A DNA stretch of 48,202 bases. Source: a virus. Each line of letters opens with the position of its first letter. Positions within the stretch are counted from its first letter, which is position 1. Of the stretch, positions 42,082-48,190 are shown piece after piece. The stretch is from IMG/VR virus record IMGVR_UViG_3300030099_005335, positions 1 through 48,202 of that record. One strand, 5' to 3'. Below the pieces are notes generated by a model. That model saw only the letters and a list, made by a program, of their open reading frames with translations. It made no database searches and was not told the DNA's origin. A program made the position numbers and the translations under genes.

Positions 42082-42623
42082 TCGTCTGTACTCCCAATGC
42101 CGCCGTTACGTTCAACGTTAGCGTAAGGGAACATTTGGCGGAACTGAACGCATACTGCTTGACCTATATCAGTACCCTTTTTAATCTTGACTTGCTTAGT
42201 GCCAATGTTCACATATTGAAACCCAACGTTGCCCGGGAAGTCAGATTCAATAATACCAATAGAGTTGACCAGAATGATTGTACCTACCTTTTTATACGTG
42301 CTTGACCGTGGTGCTATGATAAACATTTCGTCAGGCTGCATATGGTCAGGAATAGTTAGGTTGGTTGTAATGCAGACCATTTCACCCGGTTTAATCGTAA
42401 CGTCTTCCAAGCACTGCACGTCAGCCCCGGCGCTATCACGTGTCTTATGATGTATCGGCGCAAAGGCCGGGTGAATTAAGCGGCTGTTGTCGTGCGAGAC
42501 TAACACTTTTCCAGAGTCAACCAATTCGGTTACCTCTTCCATACTATAATTCTTGTTATAACAAAGCTGGTTTGTTGACACCCCGGTAGTGCCGCTAAGT
42601 TTAATAAATTCTAAAAGTTTCAT
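42078..42623 (-). CDS. dut: dUTPase with N-terminal winged-helix extension
   Basis: A 181-residue trimeric-type dUTPase that should remove dUTP from the nucleotide pool. Motifs: 1 DSAGADV (63-69), 2 APRSS (104-108), 3 GIIESDFPGN (123-132), 4 GQAVCVQF (154-161), 5 RNGGIGSTD (172-180). In motif 3 the usual catalytic Asp is Glu126. The first 52 residues, MKLLEFIKLSGTTGVSTNQL and on to VTELVDSGKVLV, look like a winged helix-turn-helix, which ordinary dUTPases lack. Some phage dUTPases double as regulators, so it may bind DNA as well. Confidence 0.8.
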   Translation of the reverse strand: MKLLEFIKLSGTTGVSTNQLCYNKNYSMEEVTELVDSGKVLVSHDNSRLIHPAFAPIHHKTRDSAGADVQCLEDVTIKPGEMVCITTNLTIPDHMQPDEMFIIAPRSSTYKKVGTIILVNSIGIIESDFPGNVGFQYVNIGTKQVKIKKGTDIGQAVCVQFRQMFPYANVERNGGIGSTDE

Positions 42624-42648
42624 TATAAGTTTTCCTCTTGTTTAGTTA

Positions 42649-42661
42649 ACTGTTGAACAGT
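42649..42661. promoter_or_regulatory. Operator-like repeat before dUTPase
   Basis: ACTGTT-G-AACAGT, a perfect inverted repeat with a 1-bp instead of 2-bp spacer, lies 26 bases before the dUTPase start. I could not choose -35 and -10 boxes around it with confidence. Confidence 0.5.
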
Positions 42662-42668
42662 AGCATAC

Positions 42669-43292
42669 TTAGTGTATTTTGCCAATAGCTACAAACTCGT
42701 TATCTACTTCCACATATACTAGCGCACCCGACTGTATCGCCTTATATGCCTTTGCATGTGGTGACATAGGGCGTGACTGTACGATAATAACATTGTCAAT
42801 CATTGGTAGTGACTGTTTCACTGGTTGACTGGTATAACAGTAAGATACCCCCACCACGTTACACTGTTTAAGTAGTATATTATATTGCATCTTGTGATGC
42901 CCTGCGTTTTGCAATAGGCTACTTAGTCTTATGTGAATACCCACACCTATCAGGGATACTCCCCATAGACAATAACTACCCCCATCCACGTAAGATACTC
43001 CGCCTGCCATTGAATCTGTGGGTGAGTATGTGAATGTGTTAACACCCCTGCCCGTCGGGTAACTAAGAACATACACGTTAGCTAGGCTAAGTGCGTTAAT
43101 GTGTGAGTGTGTAAAGCTTGGGTATTTAAAGTGTGGCGCGTGTAGCTTAGCTATCTCCTTAACTAAATATCCTACTTTAAAATACTGATTGTTAGCATAC
43201 AGGGCTAATATGTAAGCCATTCGCGTGCGCTTATGTATTAGTGCATTTACTGGCGCTGCATCTAGGAATGGTTTTGGTTCATAAGTAATCAT
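42669..43292 (-). CDS. Unknown early protein next to the origin
   Basis: A 207-residue protein from the ATG at 43292 (AGAGGA ribosome binding site, leader AAAGCAGAGGAT). Its first third is helical (TRMAYILALYANNQYFKVGY, then LVKEIAKLHAPHFKY), perhaps a DNA-binding domain, and the rest is beta-like with many Ser and Val. It is the first gene leftward from the iteron region and is governed by two operator copies, so a replication initiator or a regulator are both possible. No family recognised. Confidence 0.6.
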   Translation of the reverse strand: MITYEPKPFLDAAPVNALIHKRTRMAYILALYANNQYFKVGYLVKEIAKLHAPHFKYPSFTHSHINALSLANVYVLSYPTGRGVNTFTYSPTDSMAGGVSYVDGGSYCLWGVSLIGVGIHIRLSSLLQNAGHHKMQYNILLKQCNVVGVSYCYTSQPVKQSLPMIDNVIIVQSRPMSPHAKAYKAIQSGALVYVEVDNEFVAIGKIH

Positions 43293-43337
43293 AGTAATCC
43301 TCTGCTTTATTGTGGGGCGCGTCGTGGTGACTCGCTT

Positions 43338-43375
43338 ACCGTTGTAACAGTACACTACACTGTTTAACCCGTCAA
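43338..43375 (-). promoter_or_regulatory. Leftward promoter beside the origin, two operators
   Basis: Minus strand: TTGACG (43375-43370), 17-bp spacer, TACTGT (43352-43347). ACCGTTGTAACAGT (43338-43351) covers the -10 box and ACGGGT-TA-AACAGT (43372-43359) lies over the -35 and spacer; centres 21 bp apart, two helical turns. Confidence 0.65.
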
Positions 43376-43381
43376 CAGTGT

Positions 43382-43820
43382 TACCCGTAAATTACCTGTA
43401 ATTGCCTGTAATTGATAAAAAATACGGGCAGCGGTAAGCTATTGATATACATAAGGAAAAACGTTACAGGATTGGTTTGCTGCCCGTATTTCTATTTTAG
43501 GTACAGAATTTAAAAATTGCTTATAAACCAAGGATTTAGGTTATCGATTGCCTGTTACTACCTGTATTTTCTTACTTTTATATAAAGAGTTTATAATAAT
43601 AATAAATATATAAAACTCAGAAATTCACAGAAATAAAAGTTATGGAAAAATGGAAAATTACGGGCAATTAGGGTCATAAGTCGTTATTTACTTGGTTTAT
43701 CAATAACTTATAACTGCCCGTATTTTTAGCGCGTTAGAGGGAAAATGACGTAAGCCTATGATTTAACTAAGGAAAAATACGGGCAGCAGAAAAAGGAAAA
43801 TACGGGTAGTTACGGGCAAT
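43382..43820. other. Iteron region, candidate replication origin
   Basis: A very AT-rich, gene-free stretch with at least eight copies of the iteron TACGGGCAG/TACGGGCAA or TACGGGTAR in both directions (43382, 43423, 43480, 43659, 43714, 43778, 43801, 43811) and about four degenerate copies with A for G (TACAGGYAR; 43392-43410 in tandem at 10-bp steps, and 43551-43567). The pattern is that of an initiator-bound origin beside an AT-rich melting region. Divergent operator-controlled promoters flank it. Activity is inference. Confidence 0.65.
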
Positions 43821-44064
43821 TTTCTAGAGGCGACGTAAATCGCCCTATTAAAGTGAGCTATTTGGGTTTTTTGACTGTTGCACTGGTACAACGGTTTGTT
43901 TCTACCAAAATGGCTACATCAATAAAATCAATGACTTACAAAAAACTTTATTTATAGTTTGTTGATTTATAAGGACTTTTTAAATTAGATGAGAATACCG
44001 TTTGACGGGTTAAACAGTAAAGGCTACTGTTCGAGCTGTACCCACTACCTATAGGTTAACGATT
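43821..44064. other. Control region downstream of the iterons
   Basis: Non-coding. Holds an operator-like pair at 43874-43895 after a TTGACT box, an AT-rich stretch (43925-43990) and the promoter at 44002-44030. No open frame of note. Confidence 0.5.
44002..44039 (+). promoter_or_regulatory. Rightward promoter beside the origin, two operators
   Basis: TTGACG (44002-44007), 17-bp spacer, TACTGT (44025-44030), the same form as the leftward promoter across the origin. ACGGGTTAAACAGT (44005-44018) is identical, 14 of 14, to the reverse complement of the site at 43359-43372. A degenerate copy (44026-44039) covers the -10 box. Confidence 0.65.
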
Positions 44065-44247
44065 ATGAGCAAGTTATTTGATTTACTATTTTGGTTAGCG
44101 TTCTTATATGGTGCGTTCTGCGTACTGGAGTTAGGGCAAGCTTTACGCTTTAAACAATATGATATGATAGGGGATGCATTAAGCGGCTTATTATTTACCG
44201 CTATATGTACCGTTTTACTGGTACTGTTTAAACGGTGCTGTAAATAA
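44065..44247 (+). CDS. Small membrane protein
   Basis: A 60-residue protein with two membrane helices (about LFDLLFWLAFLYGAFCVLEL and ALSGLLFTAICTVLLVLF) and a Cys-Lys end. Under operator control next to the origin, it is an early gene; early small membrane proteins of phages often exclude superinfecting phages, but there is no specific evidence. Its last codons hold operator copies (44209-44236). Confidence 0.65.
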   Translation: MSKLFDLLFWLAFLYGAFCVLELGQALRFKQYDMIGDALSGLLFTAICTVLLVLFKRCCK

Positions 44248-44250
44248 CTG

Positions 44251-44279
44251 TTGTAACTGTTAAACAGTGCTGATAAGAT
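44251..44279 (+). promoter_or_regulatory. Promoter of second membrane protein gene, operator in spacer
   Basis: TTGTAA (44251-44256), 17-bp spacer, TAAGAT (44274-44279). ACTGTT-A-AACAGT (44256-44268) lies in the spacer and ACTGTTGTAACTGT (44247-44260) over the -35 box; further copies lie at 44209-44222 and 44223-44236. Confidence 0.55.
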
Positions 44280-44312
44280 TGCGTCACTTACTTAAATAAA
44301 GAGATAAACATT

Positions 44313-44591
44313 ATGGACACATTATTTGCAGGCATATTAATAGTTACAATCGCTTTAGTAGTTTTATTTTTCTCGATTATTAGTTATGAAATAGTAAAAG
44401 GTGTTCTAGCTGATATAAAAGATACACTATGTGCGATAGCTACTGTGTGTGTAATGATTGTATTACCAAGTTTAATTGTTATTTGGTTAGGTGCTGGTCT
44501 GATTGCGTTCGGCCTGTTAAACGCCTTTACCCTTGCGTTACTAACTGTCGTATGGTTTGTATATGCTTGGGCAATTCAAGAATTATTTTAA
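44313..44591 (+). CDS. Membrane protein with three helices
   Basis: A 92-residue, highly hydrophobic protein with about three membrane helices (LFAGILIVTIALVVLFFSII, then VCVMIVLPSLIVIWLGAGLI and a final ALLTVVWFVYAWAI). Family not recognised. It has the leader ACTTACTTAAAT that is repeated before the cassette at 44622. Possible superinfection or membrane function; not shown. Confidence 0.65.
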   Translation: MDTLFAGILIVTIALVVLFFSIISYEIVKGVLADIKDTLCAIATVCVMIVLPSLIVIWLGAGLIAFGLLNAFTLALLTVVWFVYAWAIQELF

Positions 44592-44593
44592 AA

Positions 44594-44608
44594 CTTACTT
44601 ACTTAAAT
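44594..44608. repeat. Inverted repeat, left side of AT-rich cassette
   Basis: CTTACTTACTTAAAT here is matched as its exact reverse complement at 47809-47823, on the other side of the ten-gene AT-rich block. A shorter direct copy (CTTACTTAAAT) lies before the preceding gene at 44286-44296. Confidence 0.6.
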
Positions 44609-44621
44609 AGAGAATATTATT

Positions 44622-45146
44622 ATGAAATCAGTAATAAATACAATTGCACGTTTATTAAATTCTAACATTGCTAAAAACTATGATCATAGTGCAAGCATGT
44701 TTAACGCTAAAATTGAAACACATACAAAGCAAAGCCGTTATTTTTTAGAGTCTAGTATGTTTGAATCTAGCACTGGTGAATGTTTACCGCGTGATTATGC
44801 CTTAAAAGTTATAGGCGATTTGCATATATCAAAGGTTTTAGAATTTGGTAATGATAAACAAAACGCTTTTGATTTTTTTGAAAACGCTGAATTTTTGAAA
44901 AGTGGAGCGCTTATACTTGATAGGTCTTTAACAAATTATGATAGTTTTTTATCGTACTTAAAAATACGCTGGGTTAATGATAGGGCTTATGATAACGGTT
45001 TAACGGCATGTTATAGCAATAGTCTATTTAAACTTATTATAAGCTATTGTGAGGGTGACTTGTGCGTTATTCATTGTGCAACTGATACCATTTTTCATAA
45101 TGAGTTAAAAGCGCATACAGACTATTACAAACAAAGCGAGTGTTAA
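44622..45146 (+). CDS. Unknown cassette protein 1
   Basis: A 174-residue soluble protein of unrecognised family, helical start (MKSVINTIARLLNSNIAKNY), later beta-like with several Cys. First of a block of ten plus-strand genes (44622-47803) with lower GC and other codon use than the rest of the window, for example many TTT, AAA and AAT codons. No signal peptide or membrane helix. Confidence 0.6.
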   Translation: MKSVINTIARLLNSNIAKNYDHSASMFNAKIETHTKQSRYFLESSMFESSTGECLPRDYALKVIGDLHISKVLEFGNDKQNAFDFFENAEFLKSGALILDRSLTNYDSFLSYLKIRWVNDRAYDNGLTACYSNSLFKLIISYCEGDLCVIHCATDTIFHNELKAHTDYYKQSEC

Positions 45147-45148
45147 TT

Positions 45149-45427
45149 ATGGCAAAAATTAAATTTTTTAGAGCTGGCGATTGTTCAAATATGAGCAAAT
45201 TAGTTGATATTTTTTCGTTCAACGTTTACGCCGATCGCTTTTATGGCTCAATTGATAGCCTTTTTATTGCTCATAGAAACAGGTACACAACTATCATAGA
45301 GATTGAAAAAGATCTTTTTAATTCACTTTTTAAATATAACCGGAAAAAAGGCAGGTACGAAAATATTAATCATTTGCCTTTTGAGAATCAACTAGCGCAA
45401 TTTAAAATCACTGTATTGGAGCATTAA
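45149..45427 (+). CDS. Unknown cassette protein 2
   Basis: A 92-residue basic protein (start ATG 45149, two bases after the upstream stop). Alternates strand and helix (KIKFFRAGDCSNMSKLVDIF, then FNVYADRFYG and HRNRYTTIIEIEKDLFNSL). No family recognised. Confidence 0.6.
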   Translation: MAKIKFFRAGDCSNMSKLVDIFSFNVYADRFYGSIDSLFIAHRNRYTTIIEIEKDLFNSLFKYNRKKGRYENINHLPFENQLAQFKITVLEH

Positions 45428-45429
45428 CA

Positions 45430-45750
45430 ATGAAATCATTAAAAGATCAATTTATTGAAGCGATAAGTAAAACAAACGCGTTCGGGGAATATCTAATTAA
45501 TGCAAAAGATAATGATTATCTGTTAGTGCATTGTGTTTATAATGAATTGCATAACGGCATTGAGATTCGAGCGGATTTTTGTTTGCCGACTTATTTTAGC
45601 GGGGACGTTGTCGAGTTGGAACACGGCGGTTTTGTTGTTCCTTTTGATCCTGATTACTTCGATAATATTGATCATTATTTTGAGACGTGTAGCGGTGAAA
45701 TAATAGAGGGTTATTTAATACCAAATGATCTTTTTTGTGAGGATGTTTAA
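45430..45750 (+). CDS. Unknown cassette protein 3, acidic
   Basis: A 106-residue acidic protein, beta-rich (NDYLLVHCVYNELHNGIEIR, then GDVVELEHGGFVVPFDPDYF). GGAG ribosome binding site in the end of the upstream gene. No family recognised; the acidity would suit an inhibitor, which is speculation. Confidence 0.6.
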   Translation: MKSLKDQFIEAISKTNAFGEYLINAKDNDYLLVHCVYNELHNGIEIRADFCLPTYFSGDVVELEHGGFVVPFDPDYFDNIDHYFETCSGEIIEGYLIPNDLFCEDV

Positions 45751-45752
45751 TT

Positions 45753-46079
45753 ATGGCTACTTTAAAAAAACATACCTTTGGTGAAGTTATGACTATGGAG
45801 CATTCAAAAGATTATACCGGGTATTTAGTGCGCTTGAATTTCAGTTTAGGATTAGGTAATAATTTTAGTTACTCGCAGTTTATAGAGTCTATAATTTACG
45901 ACATGAAACCCGAAAATGCTCAAGAGCTGTTTATTGAGTGGTCGCGCGATATTGATTTAAATAGTGATTTAATAATTATAGATTCGTCTAATTGTGAGCT
46001 AAACACTTGCGCAAGTGATTTTAATGACCACACCCGCCACGGTTGGGTTAATCACTGTAATTTTTATTACGGGGTTTAA
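45753..46079 (+). CDS. Unknown cassette protein 4, acidic
   Basis: A 108-residue acidic protein with strand pair GYLVRLNFSLGLGNN and a helix with FIEWSRDIDLNSD; His and Cys residues near the end (CASDFNDHTRHGWVNHC). Function unknown. Two-base gap to both neighbours. Confidence 0.6.
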   Translation: MATLKKHTFGEVMTMEHSKDYTGYLVRLNFSLGLGNNFSYSQFIESIIYDMKPENAQELFIEWSRDIDLNSDLIIIDSSNCELNTCASDFNDHTRHGWVNHCNFYYGV

Positions 46080-46081
46080 TT

Positions 46082-46285
46082 ATGAAAAGCATTATTAATT
46101 TATATCTTGATTGGGTTAACAATTATCTAAGCTTAGAAGTATTTGCCGAACATAATCAAATCAGTATTAAGTTAGCTAGTTTAATTATCAAAGAGGGTAG
46201 AATCCTGCATGAAATTAATACGGCGGGTATAGATAGCTTAAATACGCCAGCTAAAACATATTTTATCAATAAAATGGAACACTAA
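46082..46285 (+). CDS. Unknown cassette protein 5, small
   Basis: A 67-residue, mostly helical protein (INLYLDWVNNYLSLEVFAEH, then NQISIKLASLIIKEG), perhaps a small helix-turn-helix: NQISIKLASLIIKEGRIL has the spacing. Unproven. Same operon. Confidence 0.55.
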   Translation: MKSIINLYLDWVNNYLSLEVFAEHNQISIKLASLIIKEGRILHEINTAGIDSLNTPAKTYFINKMEH

Positions 46286-46286
46286 C

Positions 46287-46550
46287 ATGAAAGCATTACT
46301 TTATAAAATTTTACCAGAGACAGAAACTTTACCCGCACGCGTTAAGATTACGGCGCATGGTTTAAAACCGCGTACGTTTTTTTTAAATTCTGATTTATGG
46401 AACGCTAATCCATGCGCGCCAGTATATGAGCAAGCGTTCAATATGTTTTTAAGTGATCATAAATTACATCATTGGGGTAAACCGCAATTTGGCCAATTAC
46501 CTAATGGTGATTTTGTAGCAACTTTTAAGGATAAAGTTAATGGATATTAA
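46287..46550 (+). CDS. Unknown cassette protein 6
   Basis: An 87-residue basic protein with beta start (ALLYKILPETETLPARVKIT) and a Trp-rich centre. No family recognised. It overlaps the next gene by 11 bases. Confidence 0.6.
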   Translation: MKALLYKILPETETLPARVKITAHGLKPRTFFLNSDLWNANPCAPVYEQAFNMFLSDHKLHHWGKPQFGQLPNGDFVATFKDKVNGY

Positions 46551-46806
46551 TAACATCGGGTTATATGGCGTGCGCTTTGATTTAGAGCAAACAGCAATTA
46601 TTAATAAATTTTTTGCGCGCCTTGTTTGTTGTGAATCAGTAACTATTCATAAATTAGGCAATGGTTTGATTGAAGTTTACACGTATCAAGAAAACAGAAA
46701 TAATTTGTCATATGATCAGTCGTTTAATTTTAAGAATAAAAACTTTTTCATAGGTTATTTGCACGCGATTAATGAAACGTCAACGGGTAACATTTACACC
46801 ATTTAA
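46540..46806 (+). CDS. Unknown cassette protein 7
   Basis: An 88-residue protein: helix (FDLEQTAIINKFFARLVCCE), then strands (TIHKLGNGLIEVYTYQE). The two-layer alpha/beta pattern is like that of many small phage proteins of unknown role. ATG lies within the previous gene. Confidence 0.6.
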   Translation: MDINNIGLYGVRFDLEQTAIINKFFARLVCCESVTIHKLGNGLIEVYTYQENRNNLSYDQSFNFKNKNFFIGYLHAINETSTGNIYTI

Positions 46807-46819
46807 GAAGGCTTTAACA

Positions 46820-47431
46820 ATGTATATAGTAAAAATTGAACAACTAAATGTAATGGCAGGAAAACCTGGTAACTATGCAGGTATTAATTCAGAAATAGCA
46901 AAACGCGTTAACGCTTGGCATAATCGCGTGCGTTTATCACAATGTACTAATATTTTAGATTGGTTCGTTAATGACGATGATGTAATAATAATTGAACATG
47001 CAAATAAGTTTTTAGTTGAACAAAGCGGCTTTTATTCAACTGTATATCGGGATATTAAAAATAAAAATTCCTTTTATGCTGAAATTCCTTTTATGGCACG
47101 TATTGATATAAATAAGGTTATTCAATCTATGGGTTACACATTGGTAAGCAGTAAAAACCTATCATCATTTTTAGATTCTTGTACTAACAATTTAATTGAT
47201 ACTAAGCCGGAATTAATAACACTTGATAGGTTCAATAATCAATTAGAAGTAATGCCGCCGGCTAGTTGGAAATGCGGCTTTAATTATGAGATGTTCAGAT
47301 TGATTGAATTGTATTCAGCTAACATTGCAATTTGGTATGCAAGAAATATTAAGACTGGTAAATGTTATACGTTTAAGCATGATGTAAGCGCTACTGATGA
47401 CGAATTACTAAAGGTATTAAACAATGGTTAG
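46820..47431 (+). CDS. Unknown cassette protein 8
   Basis: A 203-residue protein from the ATG at 46820, preceded by AGAAGG, the only GAAGG found in this block; the open frame from 46772 would overlap the gene before. Alpha/beta (MYIVKIEQLNVMAGKPGNYA, then YSANIAIWYARNIKTGKCYT). No family recognised. Confidence 0.6.
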   Translation: MYIVKIEQLNVMAGKPGNYAGINSEIAKRVNAWHNRVRLSQCTNILDWFVNDDDVIIIEHANKFLVEQSGFYSTVYRDIKNKNSFYAEIPFMARIDINKVIQSMGYTLVSSKNLSSFLDSCTNNLIDTKPELITLDRFNNQLEVMPPASWKCGFNYEMFRLIELYSANIAIWYARNIKTGKCYTFKHDVSATDDELLKVLNNG

Positions 47432-47690
47432 TTTAGAGAATGAGATAAAACCGGATAAGTTTGCTAAGTTTTCTCGGATTGTTTACGGTGTAAGTGTTAA
47501 TAACGCTAAGCCGCAATTATACATAATCTTAGATAGTGCGTTTAATAAAATGGAAAACATATATCAACAATTAACGCTTGTTAATGCAGTTACCCGGCAC
47601 TGTATGTGTGATTTAAAGAATAGAGTAAATCATGTAACTTCTAACATTGGTACGGTTTATGAGTTAACCGCAATAGCAATAGAGTATTAA
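47424..47690 (+). CDS. Unknown cassette protein 9
   Basis: An 88-residue protein with a strand-helix-helix pattern (FSRIVYGVSVNNAKPQLYII, then NIYQQLTLVNAVTRHCMCDL). No family recognised. AAAGG ribosome binding site inside the end of the upstream gene. Confidence 0.6.
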   Translation: MVSLENEIKPDKFAKFSRIVYGVSVNNAKPQLYIILDSAFNKMENIYQQLTLVNAVTRHCMCDLKNRVNHVTSNIGTVYELTAIAIEY

Positions 47691-47692
47691 TT

Positions 47693-47803
47693 ATGGATTA
47701 TTTCATTGGGGTTTTAGTTGTATATATTGTTAATCCAAAAGCAAGCTTAGTTTTATTAGTTGGCCTTTTGTTAGCTTGGTTATACGCTAAAATCGTAGAT
47801 TAA
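47693..47803 (+). CDS. Cassette protein 10, 36-residue membrane peptide
   Basis: A very short protein, MDYFIGVLVVYIV followed by a second hydrophobic stretch (ASLVLLVGLLLAWLYA), so nearly the whole chain could sit in the membrane as one or two helices. The spacing to the upstream stop (2 bases) matches the cassette pattern, which argues that it is real. Last gene before a strong terminator. Confidence 0.55.
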   Translation: MDYFIGVLVVYIVNPKASLVLLVGLLLAWLYAKIVD

Positions 47804-47808
47804 ATTAA

Positions 47809-47823
47809 ATTTAAGTAAGTAAG
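47809..47823. repeat. Inverted repeat, right side of AT-rich cassette
   Basis: ATTTAAGTAAGTAAG, exact reverse complement of 44594-44608. It overlaps the start of the terminator hairpin. Confidence 0.6.
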
Positions 47824-47854
47824 GCGCGCCGGGTAAAACTAGCGCGCCTTTTTT
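47821..47854 (+). terminator. Strong terminator after the AT-rich cassette
   Basis: AAGGCGCGC (47821-47829) pairs with GCGCGCCTT (47842-47850), loop about 12 bases, followed by TTTT. Very GC-rich stem in AT-rich surroundings. Confidence 0.9.
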
Positions 47855-47870
47855 GTGCCTGTAATAAATA

Positions 47871-47900
47871 TACGCCACCATACGCCACCATACGCCACCA
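47871..47900. repeat. Three 10-bp tandem repeats
   Basis: TACGCCACCA is present three times in a row. The 10-bp step keeps the copies on one face of the helix, so a protein may bind here; 10-bp slippage is the simpler view. Confidence 0.8.
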
Positions 47901-47920
47901 TACATAAAACACCATAACAC

Positions 47921-48060
47921 ATGCAGGCTATCAGCATAAGCACACATGCAGGCTATCAGCATAAGCACACATGCAGGCTATCAGCATAAGCACACATGCA
48001 GGATATCAGCATAAGCACACATGCAGGCTATCAGCATAAGCACACATGCAGGCTATCAGT
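47921..48060. repeat. 25-bp tandem repeat array left of cos
   Basis: The 25-bp unit that begins ATGCAGGCTATCAGCATAAG and ends CACAC occurs at 47921, 47946, 47971, 47996 (one change, GG-A-TATC), 48021 and, cut to 15 bases, at 48046. Each unit holds the inverted pair ATGC/GCAT. There are no spacers, so it is not a CRISPR. Placed about 140 bp left of the proposed cos cut, it could be a terminase, origin or recombination site. Confidence 0.85.
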
Positions 48061-48190
48061 TAACTACTGTTTAAGCGGTTAACAGGTCAACGGGTGCAAC
48101 AGTTAGCTTGCAGGCGGCGGATTCATTGGCCGCCGGGGCGTTAGGGGTCGCCCCTAGTAAGGTTCTTCTTAGAAATCAACGGCTTGCGGG
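48061..48190. promoter_or_regulatory. Operators and hairpins left of cos
   Basis: Non-coding. Two degenerate operator copies (48066-48079, 48090-48103) are followed by two GC-rich hairpins: CGGCGG/CCGCCG (48115-48120 with 48130-48135) and TAGGGG/CCCCTA (48142-48147 with 48151-48156). In lambda, the region left of the cut holds a site for ending packaging (cosQ). Confidence 0.5.

Noticed and set aside
43382-43820. Iteron region as a CRISPR or transposon end
   Set aside because: Copies are 9 bp, in both directions and irregularly spaced; no transposase gene is present.
47921-48060. CRISPR-like array
   Set aside because: The 25-bp units follow each other without spacers and no cas gene is present; it is a plain tandem repeat.
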